A stretch of 64,000 nucleotides of DNA from positions 51,007 to 115,006 of the forward strand of contig JBHYFN010000008.1 in assembly GCA_051859505.1 (NCBI GenBank). The letters run 5' to 3'. The translations under genes were made by a program, and so were the position numbers. Positions 8,951 to 17,870 of the stretch are shown piece by piece (position 1 is the stretch's first letter; each line of letters begins with the position of its first letter). The notes under the pieces were generated by a model. The model searched no databases. It was given only the letters and a program-made list of their open reading frames with translations, and was not told the DNA's origin. Origin of the DNA: JAFIEN01 sp051859505 (GTDB lineage: Bacteria; Pseudomonadota; Alphaproteobacteria; Rhodobacterales; Rhodobacteraceae).

Positions 8951-11900
8951 TCACCGCGTCTTGAACCCGGCAAGCGCCGCCGCGAAGGGATTGTCGGGAT
9001 CGACCGCCATTTCGCGCCGGTCCTTGCCCTTGCCATCGCCGCGCGCAGGCGGCGGGGCCGCCTCGAAGACCTGGGGGCGGTGGCCCGCGCCGGCGCCCTT
9101 GTCTCTGGACTTGTCCCGCGGCTTGGGCTTGCCTGACCGGGGCGGACGATCCGCCTCGCCGGCCGCACCCGCCGGACCCCGATCCTTGCGGGGCGGCTTT
9201 CCGCGCGCCTTGCCCCGGCCCTCTTCCGGCGCTTGGCCGGCACCCTCCGCGCTGCGCCCGGCCGCCGGGCCGCGGGAGGCGCCCCGATCACGCCGCGGCC
9301 CACGCGCGCCGCGGGTGAAGAGGTAGAAGACCTCCATCTCGGGGGACGGCGCCGCCTCGGCCTGACCGGCATCCTCGGCGGAGCCTTCCGGGACTACCGC
9401 TTCAACTGGTGCGGCTTCAACCGGTGCCACTTCCTCCGATACGCCCTCGGAGATCACCTCCGACGGTGCGGCGCTTTCGGTCGCGGCCTCCTCGGTGGCG
9501 GCAGGCGGTTCCGCCTCGGCGGTCTGCAGAGCCGATTCTGCGGCGGCGCTCTCCTGCGTCGGCTCGGCGGTGGCGGTCGGCGCTTCAACCTCGGCCTGTG
9601 CGGCCTGATCCCCGGCCCCCTCGGGTTCCGTTGCCGGCCCGGGCATGGCCTGCGCCGCCGCTTCGGCCTCGGCCGGGGCGGGTTTGACCTTGGGCCGTTC
9701 GCCGCGTTCGGCCTGATAGCCAAGCCCCGTCATCAGCCCCGCGAACTGCTCCAGCGACAGCCCCGTGATCGACAGCATGGCCGGCACCGCCTCGAACCCG
9801 GCGCGCCCGTCGCAATCGCGCAGCATGTCGGCCAGCCGCTCGAGCATGTCGATCCGGATCGCCCGGTCGCCCGCCGCCCGATACCCCGCCATCGCGTAAT
9901 AGCCCGGGGGCACGTCGCGCCGGGCCGGCACTGTCACATGACCGGCGGGCGGGCTTTCGGGAAATTCGTCCAGACCCTTCGACAGGCCCCACAGAAGCAG
10001 GCGCAGCCGTGTCGGCGCGGGCTTGAGGAGGGGCGGCAGGAACACGGTGAACTGACCGAATCGCACCGCATGTTTGCGCAGGGCGGCGCGGGCCTCCTGA
10101 TCGAGGGCGCGCACATCCTCGGCCACATCGCCGCGCGGCAGGATCCCCAGACCTTCGACCAGCCGGAAGGCGAAACCGCGCGCAAGGCCGGTCAGCGTCT
10201 CGTCGCGCTGCAGGGCGAGAAGCGGCTCCATCGCGGTGGCGATCTTGCGGTCGATGAAATGCTGCAGCCGCCGCTGCACCTTGGCCGCGACATCCGGCCC
10301 CGCCTCTTCATCGACAAAGGCCGTGACCTGCGGCTTGAGCGGGTCGGACCCGGCCGCAAGCCGGCCCACGGCACTGGTGCCCCACATCAGCCCGCCCTGA
10401 TCGGTGAAGTCGATCTCGGTATCGGGCGCGTTGTAGAAGCGGTCCGCCCGCAGGTGGAAATGCGGCGCCAGCGCCTGCACCGTCGCTTGTCGCAGGGTGC
10501 GCGCCTCGTCGGGGCTTGCCGCCTTGTCCATCCGGAAGCGGAACCCCTCCAGCCGTCCGACGAATTCGCCTTCGACGCTGACCTCGCCCGTGTCGTTCAC
10601 CTCGGCCACGAGGATCTCCTTCTGCCTGAGCCGACGGGCCAGAACACTGGTCCGCCGATCCACGAATCTCTGGGTCAGCGCCTCGTGAAGGGCGTCCGAC
10701 AAGCGGTCTTCTACAGCGCGGGTTTCCTCGCGCCAATGTGTTTCATCATGCGTCCAGCCGCGCCGCTGGGCCACATAGGTCCAGGTGCGGATATAGGCGA
10801 GGCGCTTGGACAGAGTGTCGATATCGCCGTCGGTGCGGTCAATGCGGGCGATCTGGGCGGCCAGCCAATCGGCCGGAACCTGCCCGGACTGATGCAGATA
10901 GCCGTAGATCGTGCCCAGAAGTGCGGCATGTTCCCCGCGCGAGATGCCGCGGAAATCCGGGATCCGGCAGACATCCCACAAAAGCCGAACCGAAGGGCCG
11001 TCGCTGGCGCGGGCGCGCACCTCGGGATCTTCGGCCAGCGTCTTGAGCGCGATCAGGTCGTCGCTGTCGCGCACCCGGGTCAGCCAGAGGTTGTCGGTGC
11101 GTTCTTCCAGCGTGCGGATCAGCCGGTCCACCGATCCGAACTGCAGCCGCGCGTTGCGCCATTGCAGGCGCGTCACGGGGCGGAACTGGTGGTTTTCGAT
11201 GGCCTCGACCACCTCGGGCTCGGGTTCATGCGCCTCGCCCGTCACGCCGAAGGTGCCGGGGCTGAGGTGGCGCCCGGCCCGCCCGGCGATCTGGGCCAGC
11301 TCGTCGGGGGCCAGATGGCGCATCCGCGCGCCGTCGAACTTCACGAGGCTGGAAAAGGCCACATGGTTGATGTCGAGGTTCAGCCCCATGCCGATGGCAT
11401 CGGTGGCGACCAGGTAATCCACATCGCCGTTCTGATAGAGCGCCACCTGCGCATTGCGCGTGCGCGGCGAGAGCGCCCCCATCACCACCGCGGCCCCGCC
11501 TCGGGTGCGGCGGAGGTATTCGGCGATCGCATATACATTATCAACCGAAAACCCCACGATCGCCGCGCGTTCCGGGAGCCGACTTATCTTTTTCGAACCT
11601 GTGTAGCTGAGCGACGAGAATCGCTCGCGCCGCATCCAGACGACATTGTCGACCAGCGCGCCAATCGCGCCGCGCATCGTGTCGGAGCCCAGGAACAGCG
11701 TCTCGTGCCGGCCGCGCCAGTGCAGAAGGCGGTCGGTGAAGACATGCCCGCGCTCGGGATCGGCGCAAAGCTGGATCTCGTCCACGGCAAGGAAATCGGC
11801 GCCCATCCCCTCGGGCATCGCCTCGACAGTGCAGACCCAGTATTGCGCCCGGTCGGGGACGATCCGCTCTTCTCCGGTGACAAGGGCCACGACCGAAGGC

Positions 11901-12085
11901 CCCCGCAGCGTGACGATCCGGTCATAGACCTCGCGCGCCAGAAGCCGCAGCGGCAGGCCGATCACGCCGGTCCGATGGGAGAGCATCCGTTCGATGGCGT
12001 AATGGGTCTTGCCGGTATTGGTGGGGCCCAGCACGGCAGTCACGCGCGGCCCTTGCGGCGAACGGGGCGGGGTATGGGCGGTCAT
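8951..12085 (-). CDS. Suv3-like superfamily 2 RNA helicase with long disordered tail
   Basis: A 1044-residue helicase related to the mitochondrial degradosome helicase SUV3. Walker A is GPTNTGKT at residues 20-27, the Walker B variant is DEIQ at 102-105, and motif VI is QIAGRAGR near residue 270. Residues about 800-1010 are low-complexity: first Ala/Glu/Pro-rich and acidic, then Arg/Lys/Gly-rich (KARGKPPRKDRG). A short end motif DPDNPFAAALAGFKTR follows. Directly upstream of the S4 RNA-binding gene. A role in RNA turnover is inferred from SUV3 homology; the alphaproteobacterial form is poorly characterised. Confidence 0.9.
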   Translation of the reverse strand: MTAHTPPRSPQGPRVTAVLGPTNTGKTHYAIERMLSHRTGVIGLPLRLLAREVYDRIVTLRGPSVVALVTGEERIVPDRAQYWVCTVEAMPEGMGADFLAVDEIQLCADPERGHVFTDRLLHWRGRHETLFLGSDTMRGAIGALVDNVVWMRRERFSSLSYTGSKKISRLPERAAIVGFSVDNVYAIAEYLRRTRGGAAVVMGALSPRTRNAQVALYQNGDVDYLVATDAIGMGLNLDINHVAFSSLVKFDGARMRHLAPDELAQIAGRAGRHLSPGTFGVTGEAHEPEPEVVEAIENHQFRPVTRLQWRNARLQFGSVDRLIRTLEERTDNLWLTRVRDSDDLIALKTLAEDPEVRARASDGPSVRLLWDVCRIPDFRGISRGEHAALLGTIYGYLHQSGQVPADWLAAQIARIDRTDGDIDTLSKRLAYIRTWTYVAQRRGWTHDETHWREETRAVEDRLSDALHEALTQRFVDRRTSVLARRLRQKEILVAEVNDTGEVSVEGEFVGRLEGFRFRMDKAASPDEARTLRQATVQALAPHFHLRADRFYNAPDTEIDFTDQGGLMWGTSAVGRLAAGSDPLKPQVTAFVDEEAGPDVAAKVQRRLQHFIDRKIATAMEPLLALQRDETLTGLARGFAFRLVEGLGILPRGDVAEDVRALDQEARAALRKHAVRFGQFTVFLPPLLKPAPTRLRLLLWGLSKGLDEFPESPPAGHVTVPARRDVPPGYYAMAGYRAAGDRAIRIDMLERLADMLRDCDGRAGFEAVPAMLSITGLSLEQFAGLMTGLGYQAERGERPKVKPAPAEAEAAAQAMPGPATEPEGAGDQAAQAEVEAPTATAEPTQESAAAESALQTAEAEPPAATEEAATESAAPSEVISEGVSEEVAPVEAAPVEAVVPEGSAEDAGQAEAAPSPEMEVFYLFTRGARGPRRDRGASRGPAAGRSAEGAGQAPEEGRGKARGKPPRKDRGPAGAAGEADRPPRSGKPKPRDKSRDKGAGAGHRPQVFEAAPPPARGDGKGKDRREMAVDPDNPFAAALAGFKTR

Positions 12086-12136
12086 GGGGCCTTCCCCTCA
12101 GCTTCCCCGGGGCGCCTCGGCCCCGGGGGTGCGATG

Positions 12137-12799
12137 CTAGATCGCCATACCTTCAAGCGCGATGTCCAGTCGTTCCAGGGACCGGGCTAACTCAGGATTG
12201 CGCGGATGTATAGCCTGCGCCCGCAGGTAGGCGGCGCGCGCCTCCTCGAGCTGGCCCAGCTCCTCGAGGATGACGCCGAAGCCGCGCATCGCGTCGAAAT
12301 GGCGCGGATTGAGCACCAGCACCTCGCGCAGATCGTCAAGCGCGGGGCCGATCAGGCCGGAACTGTAATAGGCCGCCGCCCGCCCGTGCCAGGCCTCGGC
12401 GAAATCGGGATCATGGTCGATGGCGGCGGTGAAATGCTCGGCCGCCAGCACGAAATCGCCCAGCTCGAGCGCCTCTTCCCCGCGCCGCAGCAGAAGGTCC
12501 ATCGCCGGTGAGCCGCTCTTGGACCATTCGGTGATGATCTGATCGGCGATTCGGTCCGCCTCGAAGGCATCCGCGGCCTCGAGCAGCTGCTCGTGCAGCC
12601 GGTCCAGCCGCGTGGGCGCTACGGCCGCGGCCTCATCGGCCCCGGGTGTCACCAGATCGGGCGTCACCGGATCGGGCGTAACCGGATCGGCGCTCTCCTG
12701 CGCCCCAAGGGGTAAGGAAAACCCGACTACCAGCAAAACTGCCGCGACGATAGGTTTGAAGGTCATTCGTTCAGACGTCATATCGGGAATGTAACGCAT
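12137..12799 (-). CDS. exported TPR-repeat protein
   Basis: A 220-residue protein with an N-terminal signal sequence (FKPIVAAVLLVVGFSLPLGA) and tandem tetratricopeptide repeats from about residue 95 (DFVLAAEHFTAAIDHDPDFAEAW, in part; later LDDLREVLVLNPRHFDAM). Between them is a linker with a short DPVTP-type repeat encoded by tandem DNA. The start is uncertain: ATGs at 12799, 12781 and 12766 are in frame, none with a strong ribosome site, and the last gives the most typical signal peptide. Probably a periplasmic protein-protein interaction module; partner unknown. Confidence 0.8.
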   Translation of the reverse strand: MRYIPDMTSERMTFKPIVAAVLLVVGFSLPLGAQESADPVTPDPVTPDLVTPGADEAAAVAPTRLDRLHEQLLEAADAFEADRIADQIITEWSKSGSPAMDLLLRRGEEALELGDFVLAAEHFTAAIDHDPDFAEAWHGRAAAYYSSGLIGPALDDLREVLVLNPRHFDAMRGFGVILEELGQLEEARAAYLRAQAIHPRNPELARSLERLDIALEGMAI

Positions 12800-12849
12800 G
12801 TGCCCGAGGATGCCAGAGGGGCACCATCACTTCACCGAAAGGACGACCC

Positions 12850-13140
12850 ATGAGCGAGATCGTGACCCGCGCCGCCGAGATGCTGAACCAGAGGATCGCA
12901 GGCAAGCCCTTCGAGGGCCGTGCGAAATTCGTCTTCGAGGGCGAGGGCGCGATGGTCATCGACGCAGGCGGCGCCCGGGTCGAGGATAGCGAGGCCGATG
13001 TGACCCTGACCGCCAGCCCCGAGACCTTCCGCGCGATCTTTGACGGCGAGCTGAACCCGACCGCCGCCTTCATGACCGGCCGCCTGAGCCTGTCGGGCGA
13101 TATGGGGATGGCCATGCGGCTGTCGTCCCTGCTTGGCTGA
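12850..13140 (+). CDS. SCP2 sterol-binding domain protein
   Basis: A 96-residue stand-alone SCP2 domain protein (FEGRAKFVFEGEGAMVIDAGG, in part; PTAAFMTGRLSLSGDMGMAMRL). SCP2 folds bind lipids or acyl-CoA in a hydrophobic tunnel; the bacterial single-domain forms have no settled role. AAAGGA lies 5 nt upstream of the ATG. It overlaps the next gene (hydrolase) by 8 nt, so the two are translated together and may act on the same lipid-like substrate, which is inference. Confidence 0.9.
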   Translation: MSEIVTRAAEMLNQRIAGKPFEGRAKFVFEGEGAMVIDAGGARVEDSEADVTLTASPETFRAIFDGELNPTAAFMTGRLSLSGDMGMAMRLSSLLG

Positions 13141-14104
13141 AGCGGCGCGCCTCTCTGGGGCCGGGCCCGCGCCGCTTCATGCCGAAGTGGCCGAAGGTCC
13201 GGCCGACGGGGCCGCATATTTCCTGACCACCGGGGACGGGCTGCGGATCCGCACCGCCGTCTGGGGGCAGTCCACGGCGACCGAGGGGACGGTCCTGCTG
13301 TTCCCCGGCCGCACCGAATTTGCCGAGAAATACGGCCGCACCGCCCGCGACCTGGCCGAGCTGGGCCTTGCGACGCTTGCGGTGGACTGGCGCGGACAGG
13401 GGATCGCGGCGCGGCTCTTGCCCGATCCGGCGCTGGGCCATGTCTGGCGCTTTGCCGATTACCAGAAGGATGTGGCCGCCATGGTCGCACAGGCCCGCGC
13501 GCTGGACCTGCCGCGCCCGTGGTTCCTGCTGGCCCATTCCATGGGGGGCTGCATCGGCCTGCGCGCGCTGATCGAGGGCCTGCCGGTGCAGGCCGCCGTC
13601 TTTACCGCGCCGATGTGGGGCATCCGGATGAAAACCGCGATGCGGCCGGTGGCCTGGACGCTGACCTCGGTTGCGCGGGCGGTGCGGATGGGGCATGTCC
13701 TGACCCCCGGTCAGGCGGTCGAGACCTATATCCTGCGCGCGCCCTTCGAAGAGAACCACCTGACCTCGGACCCCGAGACCTATGCCTATATGCAGCGCCA
13801 GCTGCGCGAGCATCCCGACCTTGCGCTGGGCGGCCCCTCGCTGCAATGGCTGGGCGCTGCCCTGACCGAGATGCGGGCGCTCGCGCGCCGCCCCGCGCCC
13901 CCCGTTCCCACCCTCGCCTTTCTGGGAACCGAGGAAGAGATCGTCGAGCCCGCCCCGATCCGGCGCCGGATGACGACCTGGCCCCGCGGCCGGCTCGAGG
14001 TGATTGCGGGCGCAAGGCACGAGGTCCTGATGGAGCGGCCGGAGACCCGCCGCCGGATCATGGACCAGCTTGCCGAGCATTTCCGCGCGGCCCGCCCCGC
14101 ATAG
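13133..14104 (+). CDS. alpha/beta hydrolase, lysophospholipase-like
   Basis: A 323-residue alpha/beta hydrolase of the monoglyceride lipase/lysophospholipase L2 group (Hydrolase_4 type). The nucleophile elbow is AHSMGG with Ser136; the oxyanion segment is LLFPGRTEFAEKYG; the late acid and histidine are in LGTEEEIVEP and GARHEVLMER. The start is TTG at 13133, overlapping the SCP2 gene stop by 8 nt; there is no ATG further in that would keep the first strand. No signal peptide. Substrate likely a lipid ester, inferred from family and neighbour. Confidence 0.9.
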   Translation: MAEAARLSGAGPAPLHAEVAEGPADGAAYFLTTGDGLRIRTAVWGQSTATEGTVLLFPGRTEFAEKYGRTARDLAELGLATLAVDWRGQGIAARLLPDPALGHVWRFADYQKDVAAMVAQARALDLPRPWFLLAHSMGGCIGLRALIEGLPVQAAVFTAPMWGIRMKTAMRPVAWTLTSVARAVRMGHVLTPGQAVETYILRAPFEENHLTSDPETYAYMQRQLREHPDLALGGPSLQWLGAALTEMRALARRPAPPVPTLAFLGTEEEIVEPAPIRRRMTTWPRGRLEVIAGARHEVLMERPETRRRIMDQLAEHFRAARPA

Positions 14105-14105
14105 C

Positions 14106-14152
14106 CCGGTCCCGCCTGGCCCGGCCCCGCCTGGCCTGGCCCCGCCCCGCCT
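14106..14152. repeat. short GC tandem array between convergent genes
   Basis: About three imperfect copies of a 15-nt unit (CCCGGTCCCGCCTGG, CCCGGCCCCGCCTGG, then a diverged third) fill the gap between the hydrolase stop and the aldolase stop. Confidence 0.6.
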
Positions 14153-14921
14153 AGCCGCGAATCGCCTTTGCCGCGCCCATCGCGCCCGCGCGCATCCAGG
14201 AATGGTCCGAGGCCACGACAAAGACCGTGACGCCATGCACCGCCCAGTCGGCCGCCGTGGCCGCATCGGGCACCCAGGTCGCATAGGCCTTGCCCGCGCC
14301 CGAGGCCGCCGCCCCGATCCGCGCCAGCGCGCGGGTGAGCGCGGGGCTGCCCAGCGCCGTTTCGCCATAGCCGACGCTCAGATCGGCGGGGCCTGCGAAC
14401 AAGGCATCCACCCCCGGCACGGCGGCGATCGCCTCGACCGCCTCGACGCCCTCGGGTTCCTCGATCTGGGCCACGACGATGGTTTCGGCATCCTGTGCCA
14501 GCACATCGGCCATGGCCCGCGTCGCATAGCCGGCCCAGCGCGTCGATCCGGCATAGCCGCGCCCGCCCCGGCCGAAATGCGCCGCCTGCGCCACCGCCTC
14601 GGCCTTGGTGACACTGTCGACATGCGGCACGACCACGCCCAGCGCGCCCAGATCAAGCGCCGCCAGCACATCCTGCGGCGTAGCCGCCGCCACCCGCACC
14701 AGCACCGGCAGATCGAGCGCCCGCGCCACGGCCAGCGCCGCATCGAGCCGGCCCCGGTCCCAGGCGGCATGTTCGCCGTCAAGGCACAGGAAATCGAGCC
14801 CCGCCTGCGCCAGAACCTCGATCACGCTGACGTCCGCGATCTTCACGAAGGTGCCCGCCAGCCGCTCGCCCGCGGCCATCCGCGCCTTCAACCCCGCCGT
14901 CCTCGGCCCGCTTGCCCGCAT
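14151..14921 (-). CDS. HpcH/HpaI family aldolase
   Basis: A 256-residue class II (metal-dependent) aldolase of the HpaI/2-keto-3-deoxy-L-rhamnonate aldolase group. Visible elements: LCLDGEHAAWDRG with the catalytic His, VLVRVAAATPQD with the substrate Arg, and VAQIEEPEGVEAVEAIAAVPG, in part, with the metal-ligand Glu, followed by GPADLSVGYG. It cleaves 2-keto-3-deoxy acids to pyruvate and an aldehyde; the natural substrate cannot be told from sequence. The ATG at 14921 follows a strong GGGGGAGGA; the longer frame to 15047 is not supported. Divergent from the MBL exonuclease gene. Confidence 0.88.
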   Translation of the reverse strand: MRASGPRTAGLKARMAAGERLAGTFVKIADVSVIEVLAQAGLDFLCLDGEHAAWDRGRLDAALAVARALDLPVLVRVAAATPQDVLAALDLGALGVVVPHVDSVTKAEAVAQAAHFGRGGRGYAGSTRWAGYATRAMADVLAQDAETIVVAQIEEPEGVEAVEAIAAVPGVDALFAGPADLSVGYGETALGSPALTRALARIGAAASGAGKAYATWVPDAATAADWAVHGVTVFVVASDHSWMRAGAMGAAKAIRG

Positions 14922-15100
14922 CACATCCTCCCCCGTTACATCCTGCCCCGTTGCGCCGACCATGCCATCACGCCCAGTGGGCAAGCGCAATCCCGGCTCT
15001 GTCTCTGCCGTCGAAATATCCCCGCTCCCGCCCGCGCTTCCCCGCACACGCTTTCCCGCGCGCCCTTTCCGGGGCCGCCCCTTGTGCTACCCTCGCCCCC

Positions 15101-16132
15101 ATGAGCGCGCTTCTGACCTTCACCGACCGGGGCATCCATTGCCCGACGGGCGATTTCCACATCGACCCGTGGCGCCCGGTCGCCCGCGCGCTTGTCACCC
15201 ACGGCCATTCCGACCACGCCCGCCCCGGCATGGGATCCTACCTTGCGACCGATCTTGCCGCCCCGGTGATCCGCCACCGCCTCGGGCCGATCCAGCTCGA
15301 GACGATCCGCTATGGCGAGCGGCGGCGGATCGGCGATGTGACCGTGTCGTTCCACCCCGCCGGCCATGTGCCCGGCTCGGCCCAGATCCGGGTCGAGAAA
15401 GGGGGCGAGGTCTGGGTCGTCTCGGGCGATTACAAGACGGTGGATGACGGCCTTTCCACCCCGTTCGAGCCGCTGCGCTGCCATGCCTTCATCAGTGAAT
15501 GCACCTTCGGCCTGCCGGTCTTTTCCTGGCCAAGGCAAGAGGATCTGGCGGCCGAGCTGAACCGCTGGTGGGCCGACAATGCCGCCCAGGGGCGCTTTAC
15601 CCTGCTGGGGGCCTATGCCCTGGGCAAGGCGCAGCGGCTGTTGCGGCTGCTTGATCCCGGCATCGGCCCGATCCTGACCCATGGCGCCATCGAGGCCACG
15701 AACGCGGTGCTGCGCGGCCAGGGGATCGCCCTGCCCGCGACCGAATCCGTCACCCGCGACAGTGATCTGAAGGCGCAGCGGGGCGCGCTGGTGCTCGCGC
15801 CGCCCTCGGCGCTCTCCGGCCCCTGGGCGCGGCGGTTCGGGACGGGCGGTGCGGGGCCTGTCACCGGGGTGGCCTCGGGCTGGATGGCGCTCCGCGGGAT
15901 CCGGCGCCGGCGCGGCGCGGACAGGGGGTTCGTCCTGTCGGATCATGCCGATTGGGAGGGTCTGAATGAGGCGATCCGTGCGACCGGGGCAGAGCGCGTC
16001 TTCGTCACCCATGGCTATACCTCCAGCTTTCGGCGCCATCTCGAGGAGCAGGGGCTTGAGGCGCATGTGGTGAGCACCGAATATGCCGGCGAAGGGCTGG
16101 AGGCCCCCGAGACGGAAGAGGCCACCCCATGA
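15101..16132 (+). CDS. ligase-associated MBL-fold DNA exonuclease
   Basis: A 343-residue metallo-beta-lactamase-fold protein of the CPSF/SNM1-like type found next to bacterial ATP-dependent ligases. Metal-binding motif HGHSDH is at residues 34-39, with PAGHVPGSAQ and SGDYKTVDDGL further on and LSDHADWEGL plus VFVTHGY near the end. It is predicted to be a 3' DNA exonuclease acting with the adjacent ligase in a damage-response cluster. The start ATG at 15101 fits the family; the longer frame begins inside the divergent aldolase gene. The ligase ATG lies 70 nt downstream. Confidence 0.92.
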   Translation: MSALLTFTDRGIHCPTGDFHIDPWRPVARALVTHGHSDHARPGMGSYLATDLAAPVIRHRLGPIQLETIRYGERRRIGDVTVSFHPAGHVPGSAQIRVEKGGEVWVVSGDYKTVDDGLSTPFEPLRCHAFISECTFGLPVFSWPRQEDLAAELNRWWADNAAQGRFTLLGAYALGKAQRLLRLLDPGIGPILTHGAIEATNAVLRGQGIALPATESVTRDSDLKAQRGALVLAPPSALSGPWARRFGTGGAGPVTGVASGWMALRGIRRRRGADRGFVLSDHADWEGLNEAIRATGAERVFVTHGYTSSFRRHLEEQGLEAHVVSTEYAGEGLEAPETEEATP

Positions 16133-16202
16133 CAGGGCGCGGATTTCCCCGCGCCCTGCGCCTTGCCACCGCGCTGTCCGCGCTGTCCGCGCCGGCCCCC
16201 TG

Positions 16203-17792
16203 ATGCGCCGCTTCGCCGCCCTCTACGCCACGCTCGACGCCACGACCCGCACCAATGCCAAGGTCGCGGCCCTTTCCGATTACTTCCGCGAGGCGCCCGA
16301 GGAAGACCGGCTCTGGACCGTCGCCCTGTTCTCGGGCCGCCGTCCGCGCCGCACGATCACCGCCACCGTCCTGCGCCGCTGGGCGGCCGAGCAGGCGGGC
16401 CTGTCCGACTGGCTGTTCGAGGACAGCTATGCCGTGGTCGGCGATCTGGCCGAGACGATCGCCCTGATACTGCCGCCCCCCGCGCGCCGCGAACAGCGCA
16501 GCCTTGCCGGCTGGATCGCCCATATCCGCCACCTCTCGACCCTGCCCGAAGAGGCGGCCAAGGCCGGGATCCTTGCCGCATGGGACAGCCTCGATCCGCC
16601 CGAGCGCTTCCTCTTCACCAAGCTTCTGACCGGCGGCTTCCGGGTCGGCATCAGCCAGACCCTGATGGTGCGCGCGCTGGCGCAGGCTCTGGGGCGCGAC
16701 GAGGCCGGGCTGACCCACCGCCTGATGGGCAACTGGACGCCCGAGACGACCAGTTGGCAGGCGCTGATCGAGGCCCCCTCGCCCGAGGCCGACCTCTCGC
16801 GCCCCTATCCGTTCTACCTGGCCCATGCGCTGGACGATCCGGCCGAGCTTGGTCCGCTCGCGGACTGGGCGGCGGAATACAAGTGGGACGGGATCCGCGC
16901 CCAGTTCATCCACCGCGGCGGCACCCGCCACCTCTGGAGCCGGGGGGAGGAGCTGATCACCGACCGCTTTCCCGAGCTTGCCCCCCTCACCGACTGGCTG
17001 CCCGACGGCAGCGTGATCGATGCCGAGCTTCTGGCCTTTGCCGAGGGCCGCCCCCTGCCCTTCGCCGCCCTGCAGAAACGCCTTGGCCGCAAGAGCGTGC
17101 CGAAGCGGCTTCTGGCCGAGGCGCCGGTGATCCTGATGGCCTATGACCTGCTCGAGGATCGGGGCCAGGACATCCGCGAGACCGGTTTCGCCGCCCGCCG
17201 CGAACGGCTCGCCGCACTTGCCGCCGCCCTGCCCCCCGACGCGCCGCTGCGCCTTTCGCCCGCCCTGCCCTTCAAGACCGCCGCAGACCTTGCTGCCCTG
17301 CGCGCGGCGGCGCGGGATGAGGGGGCCGAGGGGCTGATGCTCAAGCGCCTCTCCAGCCCCTATCTTGCGGGGCGCAAGCGGGGCGACTGGTGGAAATGGA
17401 AGGTGGCGCCGCTGACCGTCGATGCGGTCATGGTCTATGCCCAGGCGGGCCACGGGCGGCGGGCGGACCTGTTCACCGACTATACCTTCGCGCTGCGCGA
17501 CGGGGAAGCACTGGTCCCCTTCACCAAGGCCTATAGCGGGCTGTCGGACGCCGAGTTCCGCCAGATCACCGCCTGGGTGCGCAAGAACACGCTGCAGCGA
17601 TTCGGGCCGGTCCGGCAGGTGCCGCCCGAGCTGGTCTTCGAGATCGCCTTCGAGGGGATACAGGAAAGCCCGCGCCACAAATCGGGCATCGCGCTGCGCT
17701 TTCCCCGGATACTGCGCTGGCGGCAGGACAAGCCCGCCTCCGAGATCGACACGCTCGACACCCTGCGCGCGCTGCTGGCCGCGCGGGGGTAG
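16203..17792 (+). CDS. ATP-dependent DNA ligase
   Basis: A 529-residue ATP-dependent DNA ligase with the three-domain layout of bacterial enzymes that accompany an MBL exonuclease. The N-terminal DNA-binding domain covers about 1-200. The adenylation domain has motif I KWDG with Lys227, EGLMLKRLSSPY (motif IV) and WWKWK (motif V). An OB-fold C-terminus ends ALRFPRILRWRQDK. In other genomes the cluster also holds a DEXH helicase and a metallophosphoesterase; neither is visible nearby. The start at 16203 was chosen because upstream in-frame sequence overlaps the exonuclease gene and adds only low-complexity residues. Confidence 0.93.
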   Translation: MRRFAALYATLDATTRTNAKVAALSDYFREAPEEDRLWTVALFSGRRPRRTITATVLRRWAAEQAGLSDWLFEDSYAVVGDLAETIALILPPPARREQRSLAGWIAHIRHLSTLPEEAAKAGILAAWDSLDPPERFLFTKLLTGGFRVGISQTLMVRALAQALGRDEAGLTHRLMGNWTPETTSWQALIEAPSPEADLSRPYPFYLAHALDDPAELGPLADWAAEYKWDGIRAQFIHRGGTRHLWSRGEELITDRFPELAPLTDWLPDGSVIDAELLAFAEGRPLPFAALQKRLGRKSVPKRLLAEAPVILMAYDLLEDRGQDIRETGFAARRERLAALAAALPPDAPLRLSPALPFKTAADLAALRAAARDEGAEGLMLKRLSSPYLAGRKRGDWWKWKVAPLTVDAVMVYAQAGHGRRADLFTDYTFALRDGEALVPFTKAYSGLSDAEFRQITAWVRKNTLQRFGPVRQVPPELVFEIAFEGIQESPRHKSGIALRFPRILRWRQDKPASEIDTLDTLRALLAARG

Positions 17793-17805
17793 GCCGCGAA
17801 TGCAG

Positions 17806-17829
17806 AACGGGGCCCCGAAGGGCCCCGTT
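17806..17829. terminator. bidirectional terminator hairpin between ligase and rplY
   Basis: Perfect 10-bp stem AACGGGGCCC/GGGCCCCGTT with a four-base loop (CGAA on plus, TTCG on minus), 13 nt after the ligase stop and 42 nt before the rplY stop. The U tract is weak on both sides (GGGTTCTT on plus). Confidence 0.65.
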
Positions 17830-17870
17830 CGGGTTCTTGCGAAAGGGGCGAGAGCGTCCCGCCCTCTGCC

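Noticed and set aside
9233..12190. 985-codon plus-strand ORF opposite the helicase
   Set aside because: Antisense shadow of the Suv3-like gene; composition is Arg/Gly/His-biased and there is no ribosome site.
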